In this document: positions 42,473 through 50,984 of the stretch, in pieces
Numbering within the stretch: position 1 is the stretch's first letter
Layout of the letters: every line of letters starts with the position of its first letter
Assembly: GCA_017454335.1 (NCBI GenBank)
Contig: JAFTDE010000056.1
Coordinates: 62,001-126,000, forward strand
Origin: Bacteroidales bacterium
Lineage (GTDB): Bacteria; Bacteroidota; Bacteroidia; Bacteroidales; UBA932
DNA: 64,000 nucleotides
Direction of reading: 5' to 3'
Translations under genes and position numbers: made by a program
The notes under the pieces: generated by a model
The model's input: the letters and a program-made list of their open reading frames with translations, nothing else
Databases searched by the model: none
Told to the model about the DNA's origin: nothing

Positions 42473-43620
42473 TGAGACCGATCGAAATCGTCACCCCGCG
42501 CCAGCTCGTCCTGGGCAGCGGCAGCATCGTCCGCTGGGCGGAACTGGCCGCCCGGGAAGGATGGAAGCGCATCGCCGTCCTGTCCGTCACCCCGGTCTGG
42601 CCCCTGCTGGAGGAAGCCCTGGCCGAAGGTGAACGGCAGGGACTGGACATCCGGAAAATCGACTATACCCTTCCGGGCGAGCCCACCACGGACTATTTCG
42701 AGCAGCTGCGCGCGCAGGCCGCAGCATTGCAGCCCGACGCCATCCTGGGCGTGGGCGGCGGCAGCGTGCTGGACATCGCCAAACTGCTCGCGGCCCTGAC
42801 GGACCAGGCCGGCCACGTCAGCGCCTTCTTCGGCAAAGGGCTGGTCCCTTCGCGCCGGATCGGGCTGGTCTGCGCCCCGACAACGGCCGGCACGGGCAGC
42901 GAAGTCTCGCCGAACGCCATCCTGCTGGACTCCGCGGACGGTGAGAAGAAAGGCATCATCAGCCCCTTCCTGCTGCCCGACTGCACCCTGATCGACCCCG
43001 CGCTGACCCTGGGCCTGCCGCCGCGCATCACCGCGGAAACGGGCATGGACGCGCTGTGCCACTGCCTGGAAGCCTATATCAACAAGTTCGCGCATCCGCT
43101 GGTCGATACCGCCGCCCTGCGCGGCATCGAACTGGTCGGCAAATACCTGCTGCGCGCCTGCCGAAACGGAGCGGACAGGGAAGCGCGGGAAGCGCTGGCC
43201 ACCGCATCCATGCTGGGCGGGCTGTGCCTGGGTCCGGTCAACACCTGCGGCATCCACGCGCTCTCCTACGGCCTGGCGGGCAAATACCACCTCTCCCACG
43301 GACTGGCGAACGCCCTGCTGGCGGCCGAGGTGATGCGCTTCAACCGCCCGGCCTGCCTGGAACGCTATGCCGCCATCGCCCGCGCACTGGACCTTCCAGT
43401 CAGCGGCGACGCCGGGCACGACGCGGACCTGGCCATCGATTATGTCGCCGCCCTGTCCGCCTCCTGCGGCATTCCGCAGCACCTCGCGGAAGTCGGCATC
43501 CGCGCCGAAGACATCCCGGAAATGGCCGCCATGGCCATGAACGTCACCCGCCTGCTGCGGAACAATCCCCGGGAAATCCAACTTCAGGACGTCATCGAAA
43601 TCTACCAAAACATCTACTGA
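42472..43620 (+). CDS. Iron-containing alcohol dehydrogenase
   Basis: The 382-residue protein is a group III (Fe-ADH) dehydrogenase. The NAD-binding GVGGGSVLDIAKLLAAL is near residues 87-105. PTTAGTGSEVSPNAIL follows, and the metal-binding region is GMDALCHCLEAYINKFAHPLVD, then HALSYGLAGKYHLSHGLANALL (the two His of the HxxxxxxxxxxxH pattern). Its start overlaps the symporter stop (TGATG). In the proposed pathway it would reduce an aldehyde acid, the other aldolase product, to an aldonic acid for the kinase. Confidence 0.9.
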   Translation: MRPIEIVTPRQLVLGSGSIVRWAELAAREGWKRIAVLSVTPVWPLLEEALAEGERQGLDIRKIDYTLPGEPTTDYFEQLRAQAAALQPDAILGVGGGSVLDIAKLLAALTDQAGHVSAFFGKGLVPSRRIGLVCAPTTAGTGSEVSPNAILLDSADGEKKGIISPFLLPDCTLIDPALTLGLPPRITAETGMDALCHCLEAYINKFAHPLVDTAALRGIELVGKYLLRACRNGADREAREALATASMLGGLCLGPVNTCGIHALSYGLAGKYHLSHGLANALLAAEVMRFNRPACLERYAAIARALDLPVSGDAGHDADLAIDYVAALSASCGIPQHLAEVGIRAEDIPEMAAMAMNVTRLLRNNPREIQLQDVIEIYQNIY

Positions 43621-43621
43621 T

Positions 43622-44647
43622 ATGTCTCTTCCGATCGTCAGCATCAGCATGGGTGATCCGGCCGGCATCGGTCCCGAAATCACCGTCATGGCCCTGCAGC
43701 AGCCGTCCGTGTACGCGCAGTGCCGGCCCCTGGTGGTCGGCGACGCCGGCGTGATGGCCCGGGCCGTCGCGCTGCTGGGCGCTCCCCTGCAGATCCACCC
43801 CGTCCATGCCGTCGGCGACGCGCTGTTCAAGTACGGCACCATCGACGTCTATGACCTGCAGAACGTGGACTGCAGCCAGCTGGTCTACGGCCAGGTCAGC
43901 GCCATGTGCGGCCATGCCGCCTTCGAGGCCGTCCGCGTGAACATCGACCTGGCGATGCGGGGCGAGGTGGACGCCACGGTCACGGCCCCGATCAACAAGG
44001 AAGCCATCCACCTGGCCGGTCATGATTTCTCCGGCCACACTGAGATTTACGCCCATTACACGGGCACGCGCAACTATGCCATGCTGCTGGCGGACGAGTC
44101 GCTGCGCGTCATCCACGTCAGCACGCACGTTTCGCTGCGCGAAGCCTGCGACCGGGCCAAGAAGGCGCGCATCCTGGATGTGATCACCCTGCTGGATGGT
44201 GCCTGCCGGCAGTTCGGCATCCCGCAGCCGCGGCTGGCCGTCGCCGGGCTGAACCCGCACAGCGGCGAGAACGGGCTGTTCGGACGCGAGGAGATCGAAG
44301 AGATCATCCCCGCCGTCGAGGAGGCCCGCGCGCGCGGATTCAACGTCGAGGGGCCCGTCCCGCCCGATACCATCTTTGCCAAGGCCGTCCAGGGAAAATA
44401 CGACGGCTGCGTGGCGATGTACCACGACCAGGGGCACATCCCCTTCAAACTGGTCGGATTCAAGTGGAACAACGAAAAACAGAAGATGGACAGCGTCAAG
44501 GGCGTCAACATCACCCTCGGCCTGCCGATCATCCGGACCTCCGTCGACCATGGCACCGCCTTCGAGATCGCCGGCAAGGGCATCGCCAGCCCCGACGCCA
44601 TGCTGATCTCGATCGACTATGCCCTGAAGATGGCCCGGAACCGTTAG
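43622..44647 (+). CDS. pdxA2: PdxA2-type 4-phospho-threonate/erythronate 3-dehydrogenase
   Basis: PdxA2 oxidises 4-phospho-D-threonate or 4-phospho-D-erythronate, and the product decarboxylates to dihydroxyacetone phosphate. The 341-residue protein starts PIVSISMGDPAGIGPEI. It has the PdxA zinc histidines in FSGHTEIYAHY, VSTHVSL and MYHDQGHIPFK, plus TAPINKEAI and GLNPHSGENGLFG. It is next to a DUF1537 kinase rather than the pdxJ/ksgA partners of vitamin B6 PdxA, which is why PdxA2 is preferred. Confidence 0.9.
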   Translation: MSLPIVSISMGDPAGIGPEITVMALQQPSVYAQCRPLVVGDAGVMARAVALLGAPLQIHPVHAVGDALFKYGTIDVYDLQNVDCSQLVYGQVSAMCGHAAFEAVRVNIDLAMRGEVDATVTAPINKEAIHLAGHDFSGHTEIYAHYTGTRNYAMLLADESLRVIHVSTHVSLREACDRAKKARILDVITLLDGACRQFGIPQPRLAVAGLNPHSGENGLFGREEIEEIIPAVEEARARGFNVEGPVPPDTIFAKAVQGKYDGCVAMYHDQGHIPFKLVGFKWNNEKQKMDSVKGVNITLGLPIIRTSVDHGTAFEIAGKGIASPDAMLISIDYALKMARNR

Positions 44648-44651
44648 GAAT

Positions 44652-45785
44652 ATGACAGCCGTAATTGCCGACGACATCACCGGCGCCGCCGAAGTGGCGG
44701 GCGTCTGCCTGCGCAAGGGGATTTCCGTGCGCCTGCTGATTGGCGTACCCGCTCCGGAAGCGCTGGGCGGGGCCGAGGTGCTGGTGCTGGCCACCAACAC
44801 GCGCGCCGGCAGCCGGGAGGAAGCCTGCGCTGCCATGCAGGAAATCGCCCTGCAGCTGTGCCGCGCCGGCATTACGCAGATTTTCAAGAAAACCGATTCC
44901 GCCCTGCGCGGCTGGGTGCTCGCGGAAATGGGCACCCTGGCGCACGCATTCGGACGCCGGAGCCTGCTGATCCAGCCCGCCAATCCGGATACGGGACGCT
45001 CCGTCCGGAACGGCATCTATTACGTCAAGGGGCTTCCCCTTGCGCAGACGCCTTTCCGGGACGATCCGGAGTTTCCGGCCACCACTTCCGACGCCGCGGA
45101 ACTGCTGCGCCTGCGGGGCGCCGGGCTGGACATTCCCTTCCGCATTCCGGACGCACAGGGTCCGGAGGACCTGCGGGAAAGCGCCGCACAATGCCGCCCG
45201 GAGGAACTGCCTGGAGGCAGCGCCGCCTTCTGGCAGGCCTGCCTGGAAAGCTGCGGCCCGCATGCGGCGGCTGCCGGAGCGACAGAAGCCGGCGGCCTGG
45301 ACCTGTCCGGATCGCTGGTGATCTGCGGCAGCGCCCATCCCGCCAGCCATGCCTGGTGCCGGGAGCTCGCCGCAGCGGGTTTCCCCGTCCGGGAAATGCC
45401 GGAAGCGCTCTGCCGCATCGGCCAGGACGGATCGGCCCCGGCCCGGGAATGGACCCGGGAATGCATCGAAGCCTGGCACGAAAACGGGCGCCTGCTGGTC
45501 CGCAGCGCGGAAAAGCAGCTCCCCCTTCCGGACGATCCCGGCCGCCCGGGCAGGCGCCTCGCCGAATGCGCCGCGAGGCTGCTGGCCGCCACCCGGCCCG
45601 CCGGCGTACTGGTCGAAGGCGGCGCGACGGCCTGGGAGATCCTGCAGCGCCTGGGATGGAATGCCTTCACCCCCCTGCGGGAATGGAGCCCGGGCGTCGT
45701 CAGCCTGCGCCTGGACGCCGCTCCCCACTGCACAGTAACCCTGAAACCGGGCAGTTATGCCTGGCCCCATATCAAGCGACTATGA
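44652..45785 (+). CDS. DUF1537 four-carbon acid sugar kinase
   Basis: DUF1537 proteins are kinases for four-carbon sugar acids; the best known are D-threonate and D-erythronate kinases that work with PdxA2. The 377-residue protein has the N-terminal MTAVIADDITGAAEVAGVCLRKG with the substrate-binding DD. FKKTDSALRGWVLAEMG is near residue 75 and NPDTGRSVRNGIYYV near 110. The nucleotide-binding C-terminal half includes VLVEGGATAWEILQRLGW. The N-terminal half is typical; the linker is Ala/Glu-rich. It overlaps the GH28 gene by 4 nt. Confidence 0.9.
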   Translation: MTAVIADDITGAAEVAGVCLRKGISVRLLIGVPAPEALGGAEVLVLATNTRAGSREEACAAMQEIALQLCRAGITQIFKKTDSALRGWVLAEMGTLAHAFGRRSLLIQPANPDTGRSVRNGIYYVKGLPLAQTPFRDDPEFPATTSDAAELLRLRGAGLDIPFRIPDAQGPEDLRESAAQCRPEELPGGSAAFWQACLESCGPHAAAAGATEAGGLDLSGSLVICGSAHPASHAWCRELAAAGFPVREMPEALCRIGQDGSAPAREWTRECIEAWHENGRLLVRSAEKQLPLPDDPGRPGRRLAECAARLLAATRPAGVLVEGGATAWEILQRLGWNAFTPLREWSPGVVSLRLDAAPHCTVTLKPGSYAWPHIKRL

Positions 45786-47932
45786 TGAAGAAATTGATCC
45801 TCCTGCTGATCGGGACCGTCCTGATCCTCCCCGCCCGCGCCGAGACCCTCAACATCCTGAAGATCGGCGGCAAGAACGACGGCAAGACCCTGAACACCAA
45901 GGCGATTGCCAAGGGCATCGAGCGCCTGTCCGCCCAGGGCGGCGGCACGCTGTATTTCCCCGCCGGCACCTACCTGACCGGCCCTATCACGATGAAGAGC
46001 AACATCACCCTGCACATCGACGCCGGCGCAGTGCTGTCCTTCACCGATGATTTCGACGCCTACATGCCCTATGTGGAAATGCGCTTCGAGGGTGTCGTGA
46101 TGAACAGTTTCCATCCGCTGATCGGCGGCTGGGACGCCGAGAACATCTGCCTGAAGGGCGAAGGCATCCTGGAAGGCAACGGGAACGCCTGGTGGCAGGA
46201 GCACTACCGCGTCGAGACCGAGGTCGCCCAGGGCGGGGCCAAGAATCCCACCCGCTGGCAGAAAGCCTTCCTGGAAGCCAACCCCGACCTGACGCTGGAG
46301 CCGCAGTCCGACTGGAAGAACACCCTGGCGCGCCACTTCTTCCGTCCGCCCTTCGTCCAGTTCTTCCGCTGCAGGAACATCCGCATCGAGGGCCTGCATT
46401 TCCAGAATTCCCCGTTCTGGACCATCAATCCGGAATTCTGCGACAACCTCACCATCGATGGCGTCACCATCAACAACCCGCACTCCCCCAACACGGACGG
46501 CATCAATCCCGAATCCTGCCGGAACGTGCACATCTCCAACTGCCACATCAGCGTCGGGGATGACTGCATCACCATCAAGTCCGGCCGTGACCTGCAGGGA
46601 CGGCAGTACGCCACGCCCTGCGAGAACATCACCATCACCAACTGCACCATGCTGAACGGGCACGGCGGCGTGGTGATCGGCAGCGAGATGTCCGGCGACG
46701 TGCGCAAGGTCACCATCAGCAACTGCGTCTTCGACGGGACGAACCGCGGCATCCGCCTGAAATCCTCCCGCGGCCGCGGCGGCATCGTCGAGGAGATCCG
46801 CGTCAACAACATCGTGATGAAGGACATTCAGGACGAAGCCATCATCCTGACCCTGTTCTACGGACGTTCCACGGAAGAGCCCGTCAGCGACCGCACCCCG
46901 ATCTTCCGGAACATCCACATCGCCAACATGACCGGATCGGAGGTCAACTCACTGGGCAGCATCGTCGGCATCCCCGAGATGCCCATCTCCAACATCAGCA
47001 TCTCCAACGTCAACATCGACGCCAAGTCCGGCATGCGCATCCGCGATGCGGAGAACCTGACTTTCAACGACTTCACCCTCAGCACCCAGCAGGGTCCCGC
47101 GCTCAGCATGGAGAATGTGCGGGAAGTGTATATCGACAATGTACGCACGTACAAGCCCAACGCCGACGCGCCCGTGATGAGTTTCCTGAACGTCCGGGAC
47201 GTGCTGATCCGCGGCTGCTTCCCCATGCCGGGCAGCAAGGCCCTCGCCGAATTTGCCGGACCCCGGACCCGGGGCATCGTCCTGATGGACAACCACACGG
47301 AGCGCCTGGCGACGCCGTTCATCATGGGTCCGGACCTGAATGCGGACGCCATCGACGCCAAACTGGAGGAGAAAGCCGCCGGCTGGGTGGCCGGGCTGAA
47401 TCTGGGCGATCCGGCCAAGGAAGCCCGCGTGACCCGGGTCATCGCCACGCACCTGCAGGCCATCTCCGACTGGCATGACAGCCATGCCACCCTGCTGCCC
47501 GCCGGCACCATCAATCCCCGCACCGGGCAGGAGCTGTCCGCCGTCGAACGGCAGGTGGCCGCCGACTCCGCCATGCCCAAAAGCGTCAAGCAGGCCCTGA
47601 TGGACGGGCTGAACGCCGACCTGAGCCCGGAGCAGGTGGAATATATCCTGGACCAGTACACCGTCGGCAAGGTCGAGTTCACGATGAATGGATACCGTTC
47701 CATCGTCCCGGACATCACGCCCGAGGACGAGGCCGTGCTGTACAAGAACCTCAAGGAAGCCCGCCTGCGGGCCGTTGATTACAAGGAGATGCGCGAGATT
47801 TCCGCCATCTTCGAGATCTACAAGACCCTCAACGAACAATATTTCACGAATTCAGGCCGGGACTGGAGAACCATGTACCAGGCCTATTACAACAAAGTCC
47901 AGGCGGAGAAAGCCGCCGCTGCCAAAAACTGA
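45782..47932 (+). CDS. Exported GH28 polygalacturonase-like enzyme fused to DUF3826
   Basis: The 716-residue protein has a signal peptide (residues ~3-20, ending PARAE) and a right-handed beta-helix of family GH28 (~20-470). Catalytic motifs are NTDGINPESC, VGDDCITIKSG, GHGGVVIGSEMSG and RGIRLKSSRGRGG, equivalent to the family NTD, DD, GHG and RxK. From about residue 540 a DUF3826-like domain follows (HLQAISDWHDSH, TINPRTGQELSAVERQV, KQISAIFEIYK-like end EISAIFEIYKTLNEQYF). These are usually separate genes in Bacteroidota pectin loci. The start could also be the next Met at 45785. It fits pectin backbone cleavage outside the inner membrane. Confidence 0.88.
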   Translation: MMKKLILLLIGTVLILPARAETLNILKIGGKNDGKTLNTKAIAKGIERLSAQGGGTLYFPAGTYLTGPITMKSNITLHIDAGAVLSFTDDFDAYMPYVEMRFEGVVMNSFHPLIGGWDAENICLKGEGILEGNGNAWWQEHYRVETEVAQGGAKNPTRWQKAFLEANPDLTLEPQSDWKNTLARHFFRPPFVQFFRCRNIRIEGLHFQNSPFWTINPEFCDNLTIDGVTINNPHSPNTDGINPESCRNVHISNCHISVGDDCITIKSGRDLQGRQYATPCENITITNCTMLNGHGGVVIGSEMSGDVRKVTISNCVFDGTNRGIRLKSSRGRGGIVEEIRVNNIVMKDIQDEAIILTLFYGRSTEEPVSDRTPIFRNIHIANMTGSEVNSLGSIVGIPEMPISNISISNVNIDAKSGMRIRDAENLTFNDFTLSTQQGPALSMENVREVYIDNVRTYKPNADAPVMSFLNVRDVLIRGCFPMPGSKALAEFAGPRTRGIVLMDNHTERLATPFIMGPDLNADAIDAKLEEKAAGWVAGLNLGDPAKEARVTRVIATHLQAISDWHDSHATLLPAGTINPRTGQELSAVERQVAADSAMPKSVKQALMDGLNADLSPEQVEYILDQYTVGKVEFTMNGYRSIVPDITPEDEAVLYKNLKEARLRAVDYKEMREISAIFEIYKTLNEQYFTNSGRDWRTMYQAYYNKVQAEKAAAAKN

Positions 47933-47937
47933 CTGCC

Positions 47938-49857
47938 ATGAAGCACCCGATCCGTCTGTGCGCCGCCCTGGCGCTGACCGCCTCCCTTGTCGCCTGCGCT
48001 CCCTCCAATGGGGAAATCGACTGGCGGAAGGGCATCGTCGAAAGTGAATTCGTCTATGACGAGGCTCCCTTCCGGGAGTGTCATTCCGCCACCATCGCCG
48101 AGACCCCGGCCGGACTGGTCGTCGGGTATTTCGGCGGGACCGTCGAACGCCATCCTGATGTCTGCATCTGGGTCTCCCGCCAGGAAAACGGCGGCTGGGT
48201 GGGCCCGGAACTGGTTGCGGACGGCATCCAGAACGACACCCTCCGCTATCCCTGCTGGAACCCGGTGCTGTACCAGGTTCCCGGCGGCGAACTGATCATG
48301 TTCTACAAGGTCGGTCCCAGCCCTTCGACCTGGAAGGGCTTCCTGAAGCGTTCCTACGACAACGGCCGGAGCTGGGGCGAGGCGGAAGCACTGCCGGATG
48401 ACATCGTCGGTCCGGTCAAGAACAAGCCCGAACTCATCGACGGACGCCTGTTGTGCCCGTCCAGCAAGGAGGGCGGCCCGGGCTGGCGCCTGTACATGGA
48501 GGAGACCTCCGACGGCGGCCGGACCTGGACCAGCACTGCCGCGCTGAACGAAGCGCAGCCCTGGTGGTCCGGCATCCAGCCCAGCATACTCAAGCACAGA
48601 CGGGGCCGCCTGCAGATCCTCTTCCGCACCCGCAACCGCCGCATCGGAACGGCCTGGTCCGACGACCGCGGGCGGACCTGGTCGCAGCTGGACAGCACCA
48701 TGCTGCCCAACAACAATTCGGGACTCGACGCCGTGACCCTCAGGGACGGCCGCCACCTGCTGGTGTACAACCATGTCCTGCCCCCGGGCGAGGAAGTCAA
48801 GGGTCCCCGCACGCCGCTGAACCTGTCCCTGTCCCGCGACGGCGTGCACTGGTACGCCTCCGCCATCCTGGAGAACTCCCCCGTCAGCCAGTACTCCTAT
48901 CCCGCCGTCATCCAGGGCGAAGACGGATACGTCCACGTCGTCTACACCTGGCGCCGGCGCCGCATCAAATACGCCAAGATCGACCCCAAGCAGCTGCAGA
49001 TGATCAAGATAGAAGACATCGAGTGGCCGCGAAATCCGGGGCTGGACGCCCAGCCGGAAGCTCCCATGTTCCAGATTTCGGTCTGCGACTGGATGATGCT
49101 CAAACGCCAGAAGGACGGCGCCGTGACCCTGGCCAGTGAACTGGGATATGACGGACTGGAAGTCGATATGAACTCGCTGGGCGACAACCCCACCTTCCAG
49201 AGCCGCTTCAAGGACAATCCCGAAGCCCTGCAGGCCTTCAAGGCCCTGGCCGAACAGAACGGCATCCGGATTTCGTCCGTGGCCATGTCCGGATTCTATG
49301 CCCAGTCCATCGCCACGCGCGAGAGCTGGATCGAGCCGGTGGCCGACTGCATCGAGGTGATGAAAGGGCTCGGCGTCCAGGTCGCGTTCCTGCCGCTGGG
49401 CGTCAACTCCGACATCAAAGCCCATCCGGAGCTGCGCCCCGCCGTGGTGGAGCGCCTGCGCACCATCGGCCGCATGGCGGAGGAAGCCGGTGTCGTGATC
49501 GGCATCGAGACCTCGCTGGACGCAGCCGGGGACCTGGCGCTGCTGGAAGAGATCGGCAGCCCCGCCATCAAGATCTACTTCAAGTTCCAGAACGCCGTGG
49601 AGAACGGGCGGAACCTGTACAAAGAACTCCGCACCCTCGGCGCGGAGAACATTTGCATGATCCATTGCACGAACACGGACGGCGTGTTGATCGAGAACGA
49701 TCCCCAGCTGGACATGCAGGCGGTCCGTTACGTCCTGGAAGACATCGGCTACCACGGCTGGCTGGTTGTCGAGCGCTCGCGTGACGCCAGCGACGTGCAC
49801 AACGTCCGGTACAACTACGGCGCCAACTGCGCCCACCTGCACAAGGTCTTCAACTAG
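47938..49857 (+). CDS. Lipoprotein fusing a sialidase-like beta-propeller and a TIM-barrel isomerase/epimerase domain
   Basis: This 639-residue lipoprotein (lipobox LVAC, residues ~17-20) has two parts. Residues ~30-365 are a sialidase-like six-bladed propeller related to predicted neuraminidases (COG4692). Asp-box-like blades are seen: SYDNGRSWGE, TSDGGRTWTS, SDDRGRTWSQ and SRDGVHWYAS. Residues ~370-639 are a sugar-phosphate isomerase/epimerase-type TIM barrel: SELGYDGLEVDM, GVVIGIETSLDAAGD, ICMIHCTNTDG and GYHGWLVVERS. A normally cytosolic fold on an exported lipoprotein is odd but occurs in Bacteroidota. The propeller could release a ulosonic acid from pectin, as sialidase-fold hydrolases do. 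Confidence 0.78.
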   Translation: MKHPIRLCAALALTASLVACAPSNGEIDWRKGIVESEFVYDEAPFRECHSATIAETPAGLVVGYFGGTVERHPDVCIWVSRQENGGWVGPELVADGIQNDTLRYPCWNPVLYQVPGGELIMFYKVGPSPSTWKGFLKRSYDNGRSWGEAEALPDDIVGPVKNKPELIDGRLLCPSSKEGGPGWRLYMEETSDGGRTWTSTAALNEAQPWWSGIQPSILKHRRGRLQILFRTRNRRIGTAWSDDRGRTWSQLDSTMLPNNNSGLDAVTLRDGRHLLVYNHVLPPGEEVKGPRTPLNLSLSRDGVHWYASAILENSPVSQYSYPAVIQGEDGYVHVVYTWRRRRIKYAKIDPKQLQMIKIEDIEWPRNPGLDAQPEAPMFQISVCDWMMLKRQKDGAVTLASELGYDGLEVDMNSLGDNPTFQSRFKDNPEALQAFKALAEQNGIRISSVAMSGFYAQSIATRESWIEPVADCIEVMKGLGVQVAFLPLGVNSDIKAHPELRPAVVERLRTIGRMAEEAGVVIGIETSLDAAGDLALLEEIGSPAIKIYFKFQNAVENGRNLYKELRTLGAENICMIHCTNTDGVLIENDPQLDMQAVRYVLEDIGYHGWLVVERSRDASDVHNVRYNYGANCAHLHKVFN

Positions 49858-50984
49858 ACCTCGTCCCGGCGTTTCGAGAATCCCGTCACCAGGGAAATGA
49901 CCTCCGCGACACTGTCCGTCACGGACAGGTGGAGGTTCCTGTAGCGTCCCCGGTGGCTGAGATCCGTCAGGAAGGGATACACCGGCACCTGGTCGATGTA
50001 GAAGTCCCGGTCCAGGAAGATCATCTGGCCGACGTTCCCGTCCTTGTCATAATGCAGCTTGGAGGCGTCCTGAAAGATTTCCTGGACGGTTCCGGCCGAT
50101 CCCGGGGCGAAGATGATGCCGCCTTCGGCCGACGCCAGGATCATGTCCTCCCGTACGCTGTTCATGAAGAACTTGGCGATGTGCGTGGCGAAGGGCGTCG
50201 CGGGCTCGTGCCCGTAGAACCAGGTCGGGATGGCCAGGCTCTCGAAATGCCGCTGCGGGAAACGCTCCATCACTTCGAAGGCGCTCCGCAGCCAGTCCCA
50301 GGTCGTCTCCTCCCCCGCTTCGACCAGCAGGTCCAGGGCTTGCTGGAATTCCGACTCGCTGCGGCCGGCCATCCAGGCGCCGACATGCGTGGCCTCCATC
50401 GCCCCCGGACCGCCGCCCGACAGCATCAGATAGCCTTTTTCCGTCAGCGTCTTGCTGATCCGGGCGATCTTCGCGAACATCGGATCCGAGCGTTTCAGCC
50501 CGTGCCCGCCCATGATGCCATAGGTTTCGTGCGGGTCATAGCGGTGCAGCATGCCCACCATCGCATCGTACATCGAATGGTCGTGCAGCGAACGGGCCAG
50601 GGTCACCCGGATGTCGTCCGGATAGTCCCCCGCCTCCTGATAGTCCTTGTACACGCGGGCGTCGTAGCTGCGCCCGACACTGGCCTCGTCGGCGGGATTG
50701 AACCCCTCGTACAATGTCGCGGCATTGTACAGGTCCGGGTGGAAGACGGAGAAGACCATCCCCATGCGGGGCAGCACCAGGCAGTCCCGCATCATCCGGT
50801 TCATGCCGGGCAGGAACTCACAGCCGAAGAAGATGCAATCCACGAAGCGGTGGGACATGGCGTACTCCGCCGCTTCGCGGAAATCGACATACAGGAACGC
50901 ATAATGGCCGATCAGGTTGGTTCCGTCTTCGGGGGCGGGCAGATCGGCGATGTCGTAAATCTGCAGGTAAGGGTATTTCTTCAT
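49854..50984 (-). CDS. LOG/PpnN-like nucleosidase
   Basis: LOG-family proteins cut nucleoside monophosphates to ribose phosphate and base. The 376-residue protein is long for LOG (~200) and closer to PpnN-type proteins. GIMGGHGLKRSDPMFAKIA is near residue 160, SGGGPGAMEATHVGAWMAG near 190 and the catalytic-loop motif FAPGSAGTVQEIFQDA near 300. The classic motif is PGGxGTxxE; here the second Gly is Ser, while GT and E remain. It shares four bases of its stop with the plus-strand fusion gene. Confidence 0.85.
   Translation of the reverse strand: MKKYPYLQIYDIADLPAPEDGTNLIGHYAFLYVDFREAAEYAMSHRFVDCIFFGCEFLPGMNRMMRDCLVLPRMGMVFSVFHPDLYNAATLYEGFNPADEASVGRSYDARVYKDYQEAGDYPDDIRVTLARSLHDHSMYDAMVGMLHRYDPHETYGIMGGHGLKRSDPMFAKIARISKTLTEKGYLMLSGGGPGAMEATHVGAWMAGRSESEFQQALDLLVEAGEETTWDWLRSAFEVMERFPQRHFESLAIPTWFYGHEPATPFATHIAKFFMNSVREDMILASAEGGIIFAPGSAGTVQEIFQDASKLHYDKDGNVGQMIFLDRDFYIDQVPVYPFLTDLSHRGRYRNLHLSVTDSVAEVISLVTGFSKRRDEV

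Noticed and set aside
43622-44647. Vitamin B6 biosynthesis PdxA
   Set aside because: The neighbours are a DUF1537 kinase, aldolase and symporter; this is the PdxA2 setting for four-carbon acid catabolism.
44858-45781. N-terminal extension of the GH28 frame for ~308 codons
   Set aside because: It overlaps the DUF1537 kinase in another frame; the signal peptide at 45782 marks the real start.
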